From positions 372,001-436,000 of the forward strand of contig NC_071333.1 of assembly GCF_010183535.1 (NCBI RefSeq): 64,000 nt of DNA, in the 5' to 3' direction. The position numbers were made by a program, and so were the translations under genes. Of this stretch, positions 12,431-22,984 are shown piece by piece. The notes below the pieces were generated by a model. It was not told the origin of the DNA. It worked only from the letters and a program-made list of their open reading frames with translations, and did not search any database. Numbering within the stretch: position 1 is the first letter of the stretch; each line of letters opens with the position of its first letter. Source of the DNA: Caenorhabditis remanei (Eukaryota > Nematoda > Chromadorea > Rhabditida > Rhabditidae).

Positions 12431-12540
12431 TGTGAGTCATTCATAAAGTGTCATATGTATGTGTTCATTTTCAACAATTTCGTAATCATTCCAACGACAA
12501 AAATGAACTGTTTTAAACAAAAACGGATATTCTTCGCAGA
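12431..12540. repeat. Duplicated block (copy at 16472-16580)
   Basis: About 110 bases, including CATATGTATGTGTTC, ATTTCGTAATCATTCCAAC and AACAAAAACGGATAT, recur at 16472-16580 in the same orientation. The pair helps trace the duplication history of the 11-17 kb cluster. Confidence 0.85.
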
Positions 12541-12541
12541 A

Positions 12542-13011
12542 TTAAAAGATGGAGTGGTACCCACGACGGAGAAACTGCCAGAAGCTCTCTTGCTGAATTG
12601 TAACATCAATCCCCTGTCGTCTAATTTCCTCGGGTATTCCTGGACGACGAGTTCGACGCATTTGTGGTTTTTGTGATTGTACTTCTCGGTAGTAAACATC
12701 GTTTCCAATCACTAATACCAGAAATTCAGTTTGTTGAACAACCTGGAATAAGATTGTGAATGAGACTGCTTCCAGAAAATTTGATTACCGCCGATCCCAC
12801 TGTGTTCAAGGCGACGGCAAGCGGAGTTTTCTTGATATGCCAGATCTCAATGTCGTAGTGTTTAACCACGTGATCTTGAAGATCTTTGTCAAATTTAGTG
12901 TAGCTCAACTGAAAAATTAATAGAGTCCATAATCCAATCCATACTCCTCACACCAACCTTCACAGGGATTTTCTCTCTTTCAATGGTGTAGTTCCTATTC
13001 GGCTCGTTCAT
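12542..13011 (-). CDS. Unknown 124-residue protein
   Basis: Three exons in phase 0 (13011-12958, 12908-12789, 12742-12542) encode 124 residues starting MNEPNRNYTIERE. The intron at 12788-12743 is easily missed: without it the frame stops after NLIPGCSTN. With it the chain continues as VVQQTEFLVLVIGNDVYYRE and ends in a basic segment with RRTRRPG and a final SFWQFLRRGYHSIF. An acceptor TTTTTTTCAG at about 13060, just upstream of the ATG, fits a trans-splice site or a 5' UTR exon. No domain is recognised. The hydrophobic-acidic first half and basic C terminus suggest a small soluble protein. It is not obviously related to the neighbouring small paralogs. Confidence 0.68.
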
Positions 13012-14635
13012 TTTCCTAGTAGATTGTCGGCAATTGTAGAAACACCAGGGCTTGTTACCTGAAAAAAATATAAAGCTTGTGAAAATTGTGAAAAAAGGAG
13101 CGGCCGTTCCCAGAGGCTTTTATCGATAACCGCCACTACGTGGTTTATGTGCCACGAGAAATAGAATGAACAAACAAAAACGGGCGGTTGGTTGGAAAAA
13201 AGTGATATTTGGAGGCCGTTAACTGAATATGGGGGAAAAGGGGAAAGAAGAAACGAGTAGATCTCTATCTCTAGTAGGATCACTTCTCCTGGAAAGGGAT
13301 TGAGTGGATAAATTAGTTTGAGTGTTAATAAAGCGTATAAAATACTATTTAGATTACTGTAGTTAATTCGAAGAAAGAAAACAAAGGAACGCTCATTTAA
13401 ATGAAATTTTTGTCAAAACCATCTATGTTTGAGCGCCTGTATTAGTGCTAAGCAAAGAAAATTTTGTGAACTAAAAAAATGGAGTTCTAGGTTTCTAAAG
13501 TAAAAATTAGTCACAATTCTTCGAAAGCCATTCCTTTCAACGCTAATATGGTTTTTCAAAATCGGTATAATCTCCCCGAAAAAGTGACAGGAATCCCTTT
13601 GTGTACTTTTTCCACTAATAAACATTTCTCTGTAGGACCTTCTCGACAAGTTATCACTGCCTACAGTAAGATGTACCAGTCGAAGGCGTAACGTGAACCG
13701 ATGATATGTACTTTAACGCGGTGTAGCGCTCCAGCATGGGAGGGAAGGAAAATGTTGTTAACTAAAAAAATTGGGTTCTAGGTTTCGAAAGAACAGATCA
13801 CTGACAATTTTTTAAGTTTGATTATTTCTATCAATAAAACTGATTCATCGTGTCAAGGATGGCCCATTCAAGAAAATTCTGAACTAGATATATCAAGTTC
13901 TAGGTACATTAAACACATATCAATGAGCGCTAGTGAGGTTTTTGAAAGCTGGTTTGTTTCTAATTGGAAAGCAAGGTCATTCTGTTTGGCGCGTTCCTAG
14001 TTCACAAGGTTTCTATTTGAAAATGTTGCTGATTCTGATATCTCACGACTAATCGACCTTGAAACTCATACTCTAAGCTAATCATTTGAATAAAGGTCAC
14101 TCATCTAGCACTCGAGAGTATTCTCGAGAGATGTACCGCCTTGGGAAAAGCCAGCACTGAAAAGTTGTCAAATAGGAAAATTCACCTCGAGATTTATAAA
14201 ACATATATCATTGATAATCTTCTGCAATTCAATTCACGGGCCAAGATACTTTATCAAAGTGTCCAGAATTAGAAGAAAAAAAGTCGGAATGTTGACGGTA
14301 TGTTTTTTCCTAATAAATTTCTTAATGTTCAATATTCTTTTAGCTAGATGCTCTTATTTATTAAACTGTCCGATATAAAGAAAGATAATAGAAAATGTTC
14401 GAAAACCAGCTACCATCCACACGAAGCAGTGAGTAATGCAACATTCGAAAAAAACTGTGGAGAGACAAAAGAGAGGGAAAAGGGGAAAGAGTAGGGAAAG
14501 GGGACAAAAATGATTGAAGAGACATTCGAAATGATTTGAAAAGAACATTGAGGGGGAGGGGGGCGTGTAATGAGCATAAAGGCGTGAGTAAACACAGATT
14601 GATTGGGTGCCCAGCGTCGAGCGCGAAATTCATAA
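13012..14635. other. Intergenic DNA with local duplication
   Basis: A stretch near 13465-13530 (AACTAAAAAAATGGAGTTCTAGGTTTC and downstream) is repeated in diverged form near 13758-13815. No coding exon is supported. The ORF in the pyrimidine-rich part of the minus strand at 14354-14640 is low-complexity. Confidence 0.5.
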
Positions 14636-15153
14636 TCACTTTCTTACAGGGATCTTCTTTTTGAAAACGGAGGTCACCGAGCGCAGGAAGCGACGGACGC
14701 GGGTATAGAAAGTTTTTGGAGTTGTAGTATTCCGTGGAGTAGTCATGTCTTGGGCTTCGCCTCTATCCTCCTCCATAACGGCGTTGTAGGCGTCGCGGAC
14801 ATATTGACGATTTTTCTGGAAAATGTACAAAAATCAAAATATCTGAATAGGTAAGATATATGATATTACCTCTGTTGCCTTCAAGTTGGTGCACATATGT
14901 TTGACACGCCAGATTCGAATCAAGTACGCACGGAGATACTGCAATCTCTCGTGAATTTCTGGAGCTGTCATGTCAAACAAGAACTGAAAAACGATCATTT
15001 TGTAGAGTAAGGTTTTAGAAAACTTACCATGTGGTAGATTTTGTGGCGAATAAGATCATATCTTTTATGAAGTTCGTTTCTCTCATACTTTCCCAAAAAG
15101 TAGGAAGAGTCTGTTGACCAGTTTTTCGATTGGACACTCAATCGAATGGACAT
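14636..15153 (-). CDS. Small nematode-type helical protein, family member 2
   Basis: Exons 15153-15028, 14983-14870 and 14815-14636 encode 139 residues. The 114-nt middle exon reads LQYLRAYLIRIWRVKHMC.NL, aligned with the middle exons of the genes at 11220 and 15860. The third exon begins KNRQYVRDAYNAV, contains a Thr/Pro linker and ends with the basic helix FYTRVRRFLRSVTSVFKKK. The layout is helix, helix, linker, basic tail. No known domain is recognised. It forms a tandem pair with the gene at 15860-16321, and the upstream regions of the two genes are also similar (15220-15540 against 16580-16985), so the duplication unit was about 1.2-1.4 kb. Confidence 0.78.
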
Positions 15154-15219
15154 CAGGACATATGATAGAGTCACTAGCTATCACTAGCTAATGTGTCAAT
15201 ACGCTGGTGTTTGGGAATA

Positions 15220-15540
15220 GTAGCTGATTGAAAAAGAGGGCGGAGCTTGCCCAGGCGGCCAACCAAAAGAAGAGGAGGTCATGAGGTATGAATAAATAAA
15301 CAAAGAAAACAGTGAAACAAGAATAACAACTGGAGAATGGAAATGTCATTTGAATGAGGGAAAGGCAAGAAAAAGGGGTCGAGGGGGACGTGCAGTTTCG
15401 AAACTAACAGTTTTAAAACTTATGAGAATGAAATTTGCCAGAAAACCGTTATGTTTGTGATCATGAGTTATTTCTATGCCGGACCTAACAGGATTTGAAA
15501 CTTTACCAACACCGAGATGAGAAAGGTGTGAGCTGGCAGA
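15220..15540. repeat. Duplicated upstream region (copy at 16580-16985)
   Basis: GGCCAACCAAAAGAAGA, then AATAACAACTGG, then GAGTTATTTCTATGCCGGACC and CTGGCAGACA occur in the same order and orientation in both places. The second copy carries small insertions. Confidence 0.85.
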
Positions 15541-15859
15541 CAGGAACCCCTAGTGAAACTTCTTCAAACTCAAAAAGGAGAACAGAAAACATTTAAATTC
15601 GGTTTAAAAAAGGCCTTGTTATCCCATTCCTCATTATCAAAGACTAAAAATAACTTATTTGACTTATTCGATTATTTTGTCTCGCATTATGGTGTCCCCT
15701 CTGTGAAAAATATACTACTTTTCCGTGATAACTATAAGCCCATTTCCCAACTAGCTGAAATTAGTCATTCACCATTTTCACAAAATTTATTTGTAAACAT
15801 TTTAGGAATTTCAAAATATTATTGTTTCACAAAAAAAGAATTAGTCACTGGCCACCTTT

Positions 15860-16321
15860 CTAATTCTTCTTGAACAGATTCTTGAGGGAGTTGCGAAGAC
15901 GGGCGAGGGTACCGAAAGATGGCGATGGGGAGGTAGAGGTGAGGCGGGTGTAGATGTGCTCGGCATCATTTATGGCCTCGTAGGCCTTGAGGACCTCCTC
16001 GCGGTTCTCCTTAAAAATAATATTTTGAAGTTTTAGTATAGTGGCAAGGGCAAAAAAAAAGAATAAAAATTACCGGGGTTTTGAGCATGTTGGTGGGCAT
16101 ATTCATGACCTGCCAGAGTTGAACGAGATACTCACGATGCTTTTTGAGCATTTCCTCGATTTTTGGATCAGTTCGATCGCAACTCATCTGGAAATTCATC
16201 TTTTTCATTATGAAGTGTTTTTATTATGATAACCTACCAAAGTGCGGATGATTCCCTTTACCAGACAATACTTCTGGTGGAGATCAAAAATCTCTTCTTC
16301 TTTCAGAAGATAATACGACAT
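15860..16321 (-). CDS. Small nematode-type helical protein, family member 3
   Basis: Exons 16321-16238, 16187-16074 and 16009-15860 encode 115 residues starting MSYYLLKEEE. The middle exon is again 114 nt (EEMLKKHREYLVQLWQVMNM). The last exon starts ENREEVLKAYEAI, matching KNRQYVRDAYNAV and QNRMKVVAAYLNI in the paralogs, and ends with FGTLARLRNSLKNLFKKN. The start is chosen because it opens the first exon without an upstream in-frame alternative. Function unknown. A remnant resembling its upstream flank lies at 17566-17650, suggesting a third, lost copy. Confidence 0.78.
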
Positions 16322-17056
16322 TGTTGCAGTAGAGACGAGATACTGATGCAGTTGTTGACAATAGAGTGAAAACGACGTCTGGAAAAGAAGACGGCTGACG
16401 GTTCAAAAAGGGCGGTGCTTGTGTTTTTGGCCTTCTCCAGTAAAAACAAAAACTGGAGATATGGATGATTGTACTGAGTCATTGATGAATTTTCATATGT
16501 ATGTGTTCCGTTCCAAGAATTTCGTAATCATTCCAACAACAAAATTGTACTTTTTTGAACAAAAACGGATATGGTGTGCATAAAGCGGCCAACCAAAAGA
16601 AGATGAGGTCGTGAGATACGGTTAAAAAACAAAAAAAGAAGTAAAACATGAATAACAACTGGGAAATATAAATATTATTGAAATGAGGGAGATGAAAAAA
16701 AAAAGGTCGACGAGAAGGATAAAGTAAAGTCTATGGATTCAAATGCTAATTTTTTGAAGCTGACCGTATCAAAAATTATGAGAAATGAAATCTTTAAGAA
16801 AGCAGGATTTTCCACTTTTTCAAATCAGAATCAACAAAACCAACATCATTACCTACACAAAAAAAGTGCGAGCTAAAAAACCGTATTTTTTTCTGGCCAT
16901 GAGTTGTTTCAATGCCGGACCATGCAAGATTTAAAACTTCACTAATCAGAAATAGCAAGACCAAAACCATTCTGGCAGACAACTTCTAGTATCGTAACCA
17001 TGATCATTCAAATTTCAGCGGAACCCAGTAGCTGACACCTCTCATTGCCCATGATG
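16322..17056. other. Intergenic DNA, duplicated flank
   Basis: It consists mainly of the second copies of the duplicated blocks described at 12431 and 15220. No exon is supported. Confidence 0.5.
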
Positions 17057-17511
17057 TACAGTACCAGACAAAAAGGTATCAATTTTGGCTGATTTCAGTG
17101 GAAAAAGGCCAACTTTGACAGTGCATTTTGGTGTCACCTGATTGTCCAATAAACTTAATTTTGTACAGGCTGAACAGAGCAAAAATAGCACATCATTTTT
17201 GAAGTTCACCATTCTTTTGAAGGAACACTATCTTGAAAGTTATAGGTTGTCAAAGTGAAAATCTCCAAAATTTCGCCAAATTTGCATTGAAATTACTCGA
17301 TTTCAGGGAGTAATGGGTTTCTTTACCTGTAACTTTCATGTTAGTGTCTATACAAAAAAAGGTCAACTACAGAAATAAAGTACTATTTTTGCTCTGTCCA
17401 ACCCATATAAACTTGAGTTTATCAGACAATCAAGTGACACCGAAATACTTCAAAGTTGGTCATTTTCCACTGAAAACAGCCAGAGTTGATACCTTTTTGT
17501 CCAGTACTGTA
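17057..17511. mobile_element. 455-bp TA-type MITE
   Basis: The termini are TACAGTACCAGACAAAAAGG and its near-exact reverse complement CCTTTTTGTCCAGTACTGTA. Inverted similarity continues inward for roughly 200 bp (CAACTTTGA..GTCA / TGACACC...CAAAGTTGG). The terminal TA is consistent with the TA target choice of Tc1/mariner-type transposases. No transposase is encoded. A related right half lies at 18305-18510, and an equal-length relative lies at 41963-42417. Confidence 0.88.
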
Positions 17512-17565
17512 TTGGAAGTGACCGAGATTCAGAAACGTTCTCAAAATTTCCAAATATTGTTTTTG

Positions 17566-17650
17566 TTGATAGTAGAGTGAAGACGGCGTCTGGAGAAAAT
17601 GAAAGGCGGCGGTGCTTCTGTTCTCGACCTTCTACAGTAAGACACTTTCC
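17566..17650. repeat. Remnant copy of the 16352-16440 flank
   Basis: GTAGAGTGAAGACGGCGTCTGG ... GGCGGTGCTTCTG ... GACCTTCTACAGTAA parallels the sequence just upstream of the gene at 15860-16321. No adjacent coding exon survives. Confidence 0.7.
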
Positions 17651-18304
17651 ACATATGTTTAAAAAGTGCGAAAATACAAAACAAGGCATCAAGCGGACCG
17701 CAGAAGTTTTGATTTGAAAAGCAGGGAGAGGGGGAGAAGATGAAGGACACCGACTTGCAGATGTTTAGCATCTGAAGTACATGCTACTTCGGTGGGCGGT
17801 CCTTTATTGGGATACTGTAGTGGGCTTGTGTTCATTTTTCATGTTGTTTCGGTAACTGTGTTGAGGTGTTTTGCTGAAGCTAATACTTTGACTATTTTCA
17901 GAAGATTATAATTGTTTACTTTTGGTCTATCATTTTTTAATCCGCTCCATCTAATGTTGTGACATTAAAATAATATACCGTTTCAGGGAAGGCTTCTAGT
18001 TAGAAGTTACTAACTAAAAAGTTCCAGCCCGAGGTTCACAGAATAGTTGGCAATAACTGATTTTCAAATTCATCTACTTTTAATGTCGTTGTGCTCTCCT
18101 AAAGTAATATGCGTTCTCAATTCTGAGACGCATAGTCAGCGGAGGCCCTGCGATTTTCAATCAAATAGTTTCAGTTCTATAAATCTTTGTCAATGTCACG
18201 TGACAATATACATTCTTAGGTATTCTTTTTTCAATCAGAAATGCTCTTCACACGTTCTGAATCCTACCGTTTATCATAGAATTTAATTAGTACTTATCCA
18301 AAAA

Positions 18305-18510
18305 GATATACCGTTCCAGAGTGAACCCGAATAAAAAAGTTGTCAACTACAGAAATACAATCCTTCGGTTTTAAGATTAGAAGTTTTTTAATTTGACAAG
18401 AATTAAGATGTACTTGATGGGTCAATCAGAATTACCATGACACACACTTAAATTTGGGCAATTTAAACTGAAAACGGCAATAATTGATAGCTTTTTGTCC
18501 GGTACTGTAT
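18305..18510. mobile_element. Partial or degenerate MITE of the 17-kb family
   Basis: It contains AAAAAAGTTGTCAACTACAGAAAT and ends AACGGCAATAATTGATAGCTTTTTGTCCGGTACTGTA, matching the right half of the 17057-17511 element. The left half is eroded. Confidence 0.65.
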
Positions 18511-19834
18511 ATCAAGTTTATTAGGCTAGAAAAGTAAAAGGACTCTCTCTAATAAATATCCGATTTTAATTTCAGTTCGCTTTTTAATTATTTCTCAAAA
18601 AGGTTGAATTTTTCTAACCGAGGGTTGCGGTCAAGCATCTTTCCTACAGATTCGTTAAAGAATTTAAACTTTGATAGTGAACCACATTATTACAAATTGA
18701 CTGTCTCATTGTTCTTTCGGTTCAATTCGCGGGTCATTCCTGTCTATCATTTCGGTTCTAATGATGACTGCCAGAGAACCTCCCTAAAAAGGTGTACCAA
18801 TGTTTATCACACTTTTTTGTCTGGAATTCAGACTAGGTTGTCTATTCTTGTGTTGTCAATCGATCAAAAACCGTATCTGCCAAATGGACCGTTACTATAG
18901 TGCAGCGCTAGAGTTGCGGCCATAAACTATTTGTTCATCCTCTTGTTTTCAATTTTCATCCAACCCACTCCTGGAAAAGTCTTATTATAAATCCGTGTTT
19001 TTAGCTTGTAACTCTGAATTTGAAGTTTTTTGTCAATTGAAAGGCTGGCTAAAGTATTCTGCTAAACGTTTTCTGTACTTTGCAAGCAGTTTATTATCAA
19101 AATAACTGACATGCTATGAAAACATCTTTGCAATAGTGATATGCACCAGTAACCGGAAATTACCCAATCAGGTAGCGTTATCTCATTATGAATACAACAT
19201 CAATTCTTATTTCTGTGAATTAGAGAGAACACTGTTTCTCAGGTGATAGGTATGTTCTTTTTCAATCGTTTTCCGTTTTGTTTTTTTTTTACAAAAATGC
19301 AAAATATATAACCAGAATATTTCATATACTGCCTGTTTATTCAACTCACAGGTATCTTTTTGTTTTCCATGAACCATTGTTATTGCTTTCGGGATTTTTC
19401 TCTCCATTTATTTTTATCATTTTTATCACTGGACGACTTCGGGTTACAGATTGTATCTAGTCCCGTGGGTTCTACGAGTATTACTATAATAAATGTGCAT
19501 TTTTTGTTACATTAGTATGTATTCGGGTTAGATGGGGTTACTGTAGTGGTACCAACCATTTTCTTTTTAAATTCGTCACTTCTCGCCGTTAAAATGCAAT
19601 TAGAATCGGTTTGAAAATGTTAGATAAACTACTCGAATGAGTATTAAACCCACATTAACGCTTTTCGTTTTTGTAATGTGCTCCCTGACAGCTTTCCTAA
19701 TGTTTTCTCACTTTTCACCAGCCCTTTTTTCACATGAAATGACAAATTCTCATTTCAACTCCTTTTTTCTCTTTTTCTCAGCCCCAACAGTTTTCATTCA
19801 GATCTCTGACCTTATTCGAAACTTGTGACTTACC
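18511..19834. other. Intergenic DNA
   Basis: No supported exon chain. AT-rich ORFs on both strands lack splice support. Confidence 0.45.
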
Positions 19835-21203
19835 ATGAGTTATCACTTGTCCACCAAGCGGCAATCCAACTTGGAAATCCGTACTCATCATCGTCTACTT
19901 CCGAGAAAGGTTGGAACCTCGTCTGAGCAGGTTGGTTTTCGGAAATCTCTCACTGGTTAATCGAAGTACTACGCAAAACCATTGTAAAGAGTTTACTTAC
20001 AATAGTTCAAAACTCAAATATAGATAAAATAATCTTTCATTACATTAGGCACCTCTAAATTTTAGTACATTTGGTAGAACACATGCAAAAAATGTCAAAA
20101 TCAGAGATTCAAATTTCAAAGCTTCTTTTTTTTTAATTCCAATCTGGATTCCAATTTTTGATCAGATGCTCCGTCTCAATTCTGACTTCAACATTTTTAA
20201 GGGAAGAACAGAGCCAATATCATATTTTGATTTTCTCATTCAAAATGTCACTCGTTGAAAGAATATAGTGAGCATTACTGGTCGTTCGACAATTAAAATT
20301 TTTATGGAGCAGATAGATTAAGAGTAGTGCTTCATTTTTGTAGTTCACAATTTTCTTGTACGGGCGCTAGCTGGTGCGTGATAGTCATTTTATTTGGACA
20401 GGCGCAAAATCACTCTCATTTGCACGTTAATTTGTCGATTTGGGAGAGGAATTACATTGTTGATAACTAACTTGCTAGGAAGCGCAAAACAGTTGTCAAC
20501 TACAAAAGTGCTGCTCTGCCTCCTGTATAAAAATTTATTTTGTGGGACAATCAGTAATCCCCTGACAGCCTCTCAAAATTTGACATTTTAATCTGAAAGA
20601 GGAAAACATAATATGTCTCTGGCTGATACTGAAGTTTCGGATTTCTAAAAGACAATTAAAATGTCTAGCGTTTTAAATATGAAAAAAGCTTTCTAAAAAT
20701 CTTCTAACCGCAATTCAACTATCATTTTCAGAATCAGCTCATCCGCAAGCGCAATCAGCTTATGGCATGGATCGAACAGGTAAGACACTCCCATTCTTTG
20801 ATTACCATTAGTCACTTATTTTCTTATTTCAGGCAGATCACAAGTGTGATCAAGCACACCTTCTGAAAATGCTTGAGGAATACATCAAGGCCCACAATTT
20901 GGCTATCAAGTTCTACTCTGAGGTGGGCATAAATCCTATATAATAGTTTTGGTTTTTGGTTCAGCTTCTAGAACATTTAAAAAACAGAGTTCATAAATCT
21001 CAGGATTTCAGAAACGTCGTAGACGCTTCGATAAGATAATTCGTGAACTCCGCCGTAAGGAAGACGCATACATCAAAAAAATCATTCGCCTGAAGCAACA
21101 AGCAGAGAACGGGGAGGTGGTCGAGGACGAGGACGAGCACGAGGAGACGTTTCTGGAGTACCTCACCAATGGAATCAAGTCAATGTTCTGCTGCTTCAAA
21201 TGA
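19835..21203 (+). CDS. Small helical protein, plus-strand relative of the 11-16 kb family
   Basis: The proposed exons are 19835-19930, 20732-20779, 20833-20922 and 21012-21203, giving 141 residues. Exons 2-4 are firm: NQLIRKRNQLMAWIEQ, then ADHKCDQAHLLKMLEEYIKA, then KRRRRFDKIIRELRRKEDAY with an acidic stretch and the end FLEYLTNGIKSMFCCFK. The pattern of a short helix, a YL/YI-containing helix in its own exon and a final amphipathic F..YL...KS.F tail parallels the minus-strand paralogs, though similarity is low. The first exon (MSYHLSTKRQ) is separated by an intron of about 800 bp that holds a degenerate MITE, and is less certain. The terminal CCFK resembles a lipidation site only superficially; it is not a canonical CaaX. 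Confidence 0.65.
20240..20640. mobile_element. Degenerate MITE-like sequence in an intron
   Basis: It has left-side ATTACTGGTCGTTCGACAA and GCTTCATTTTTGTAGTTCACAA, and right-side GTTGTCAACTACAAAAGTGCTGC and CTCTGGCTGATACTG. These internal motifs are shared with the elements at 17.1 and 42.0 kb, but the termini are eroded. Confidence 0.5.
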
Positions 21204-22385
21204 TTTTGTGCAGCCGATTCCTTAATTTCCTATGCACTATTTCTCATGCTTCATTTTTTATCGCCATCATTTTGTGAAATGCCAATTTTCTTGTAAATTG
21301 ACTTGAATTCAGGAGTGAACGAGGAGAAATTGCATAGAAAACTTGTCGTGTTCTCTCCACTTCTGAATTCTGACGGTTTCTTTAAAAATGTTTGTTTCCC
21401 TCTTCCCATTTTATTGTTCCTTGCCTAGCAGTGTTCTTCTTCTCTGCATTTCTCAAAACGCATTCATATTGTAAACTTCAAGTTTCTTTTTCTCACATTT
21501 CAATTACTCATACTGCCCGTCCCGATCTGTAATTGTCACTTTTTGAAACGACTTTTTAGATAGGCAAGCTTTCATGGTGTTATTGTTTTGCATATAGCTC
21601 GACTGATAATAAACATTCCATTTCAAAATCGGTATCGCAGTGAATCGTTTTTGATATTTCATCCAGACACCAAGGACTTTACAAACGTTAACGATCTGCT
21701 ATGCAACATTGGGGCAACTGTAAAGGTTATAGAAGTGGACCTTCTCGAAGAATCCCTCACAATGCTGGGAGATGCTACTGAAATGTGAGAATTCAAGATG
21801 TTGCTATGGTTCTGGGATACGCCACAATAACCATTTTGAACGCGGCAATAGAAGTGGAGAACGCGGCCACCGATGATTCGAGTGAGACTGTCACATTGCT
21901 AGAAGTGCATTTGCTGCTCGGGCGAATCAATCGTTCGTCAAGTGAACACTTCGAAGCTGGATGATATGGAAAACCACTTGAGACAATCATCAATTGATAA
22001 AGATCATTTGGGCTATGTATGTTTTGGAAGGGGATAGGTGCAGAATTTCAGAGGAACAGCTCTCACATCTATTACCTGATTTTACTTACTTTTCAGAGAA
22101 TCAGATGAAGAATAAAAAGTTGGATTCACCAAATGTTGACGGCGGCAGGAAGACTGGAAAAAGCACAATTATTAACAATTATACCAGACAAATAACTAGG
22201 GATCCTTGTTTTGAACAGAATGAAGCGCCGAAACCTAGTCCTAAGATGTTGTATTGGCGAGCCCCGGGAAAAATGGAGAGGTTTTGAGGGGGGAAGCAGA
22301 AAAATTTCTTTGAAAATGGGATATTTCGTCTTCGAGGTGTTTGAGATCGGCTTAGCTGTCACGTCGAGAATAAGAATTGGTATAT
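21204..22385. other. 3' UTR and decayed sequence
   Basis: The first few hundred bases are T-rich, probably 3' UTR. An open stretch at 21588-21786 (plus) is followed by another open stretch of about 60 codons in a different frame up to 21965. They may be remnants of one gene, but I recognise neither. The short block GGTATCGCAGTGAAT at 21629 resembles one near 29244. Confidence 0.4.
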
Positions 22386-22429
22386 GCTTCGTTCTTTTCT
22401 AATTGACACCTACACATTCTGAAACTATT

Positions 22430-22870
22430 CTCTTCCTAACCTGCATTGCCTGCATCACTTCCGACACACTCTGCTCGTTGAATCCCGACGTGCGAAGCGT
22501 TGATTGCAAATTTTCGAGGAATGAGAGTATCTGAAATAATATAATTCAAGCCGGTGAGTCTCCCGGGGTAATCCTACCTCATTATTTACCAATCAATTCA
22601 TCGGAAACTTCTGATTCCGGATTGCATTGTTAAACAGTGTTCCACCGCCACCACCTCGGTCAATTTTGAGTAGACAAGCGTCATTTTGCTTACCGCTCGC
22701 CCCGGATGTTTGAAAAATAACAAGAGAAATACAAAATCGATTTCGAAAACCGAAAAATAAGAAAAAAACCGCTAAAACAGACAGATTTTGAAATTTTTTA
22801 TTAAAAAAATGAAGAGAGGCGTAACAAGATTCAGGACACAAAAGAAAATACAAAAAAAACATCTGAAACA
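22430..22870 (-). pseudogene. Decayed copy of the 28.3-kb glycine-rich gene
   Basis: On the minus strand, about 22435-22530 encodes an exon-like stretch ending GFNEQSVSEVMQAMQ at a GTTAGG donor. This matches FNEHSLSEVMQAMQ followed by a donor in the gene at 28284-28741. Upstream (22590-22720) another open piece contains NDACLLKIDRGGGGG but runs into a stop. The downstream glycine-rich exon is not found nearby. The exon similarity is clear; calling the locus a pseudogene is inference. Confidence 0.5.
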
Positions 22871-22984
22871 TTTAAAGTTGAATATACAACAATTTTGTTT
22901 GTTTTTGAGACTGTTTCAGAGTTGTTTAATTAAGAAATGCCCATTTTAAAAATGAAAAATGATGACAAAACACGAAAACAAAAA

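Noticed and set aside
12726..12908. ORF ending NLIPGCSTN as a complete small protein
   Set aside because: A GTAATC donor and ATTCCAG acceptor remove its end and give a longer in-phase reading into the next exon.
11220..16321. Operon of the minus-strand small genes
   Set aside because: Intergenic gaps of about 0.7-1.6 kb with duplicated promoter-like flanks are far longer than typical nematode operon spacing of about 100-400 bp.
21181..21203. CaaX lipidation motif at the end of the plus-strand small protein
   Set aside because: It ends in CCFK; the terminal residue and cysteine position do not fit a canonical CaaX box.
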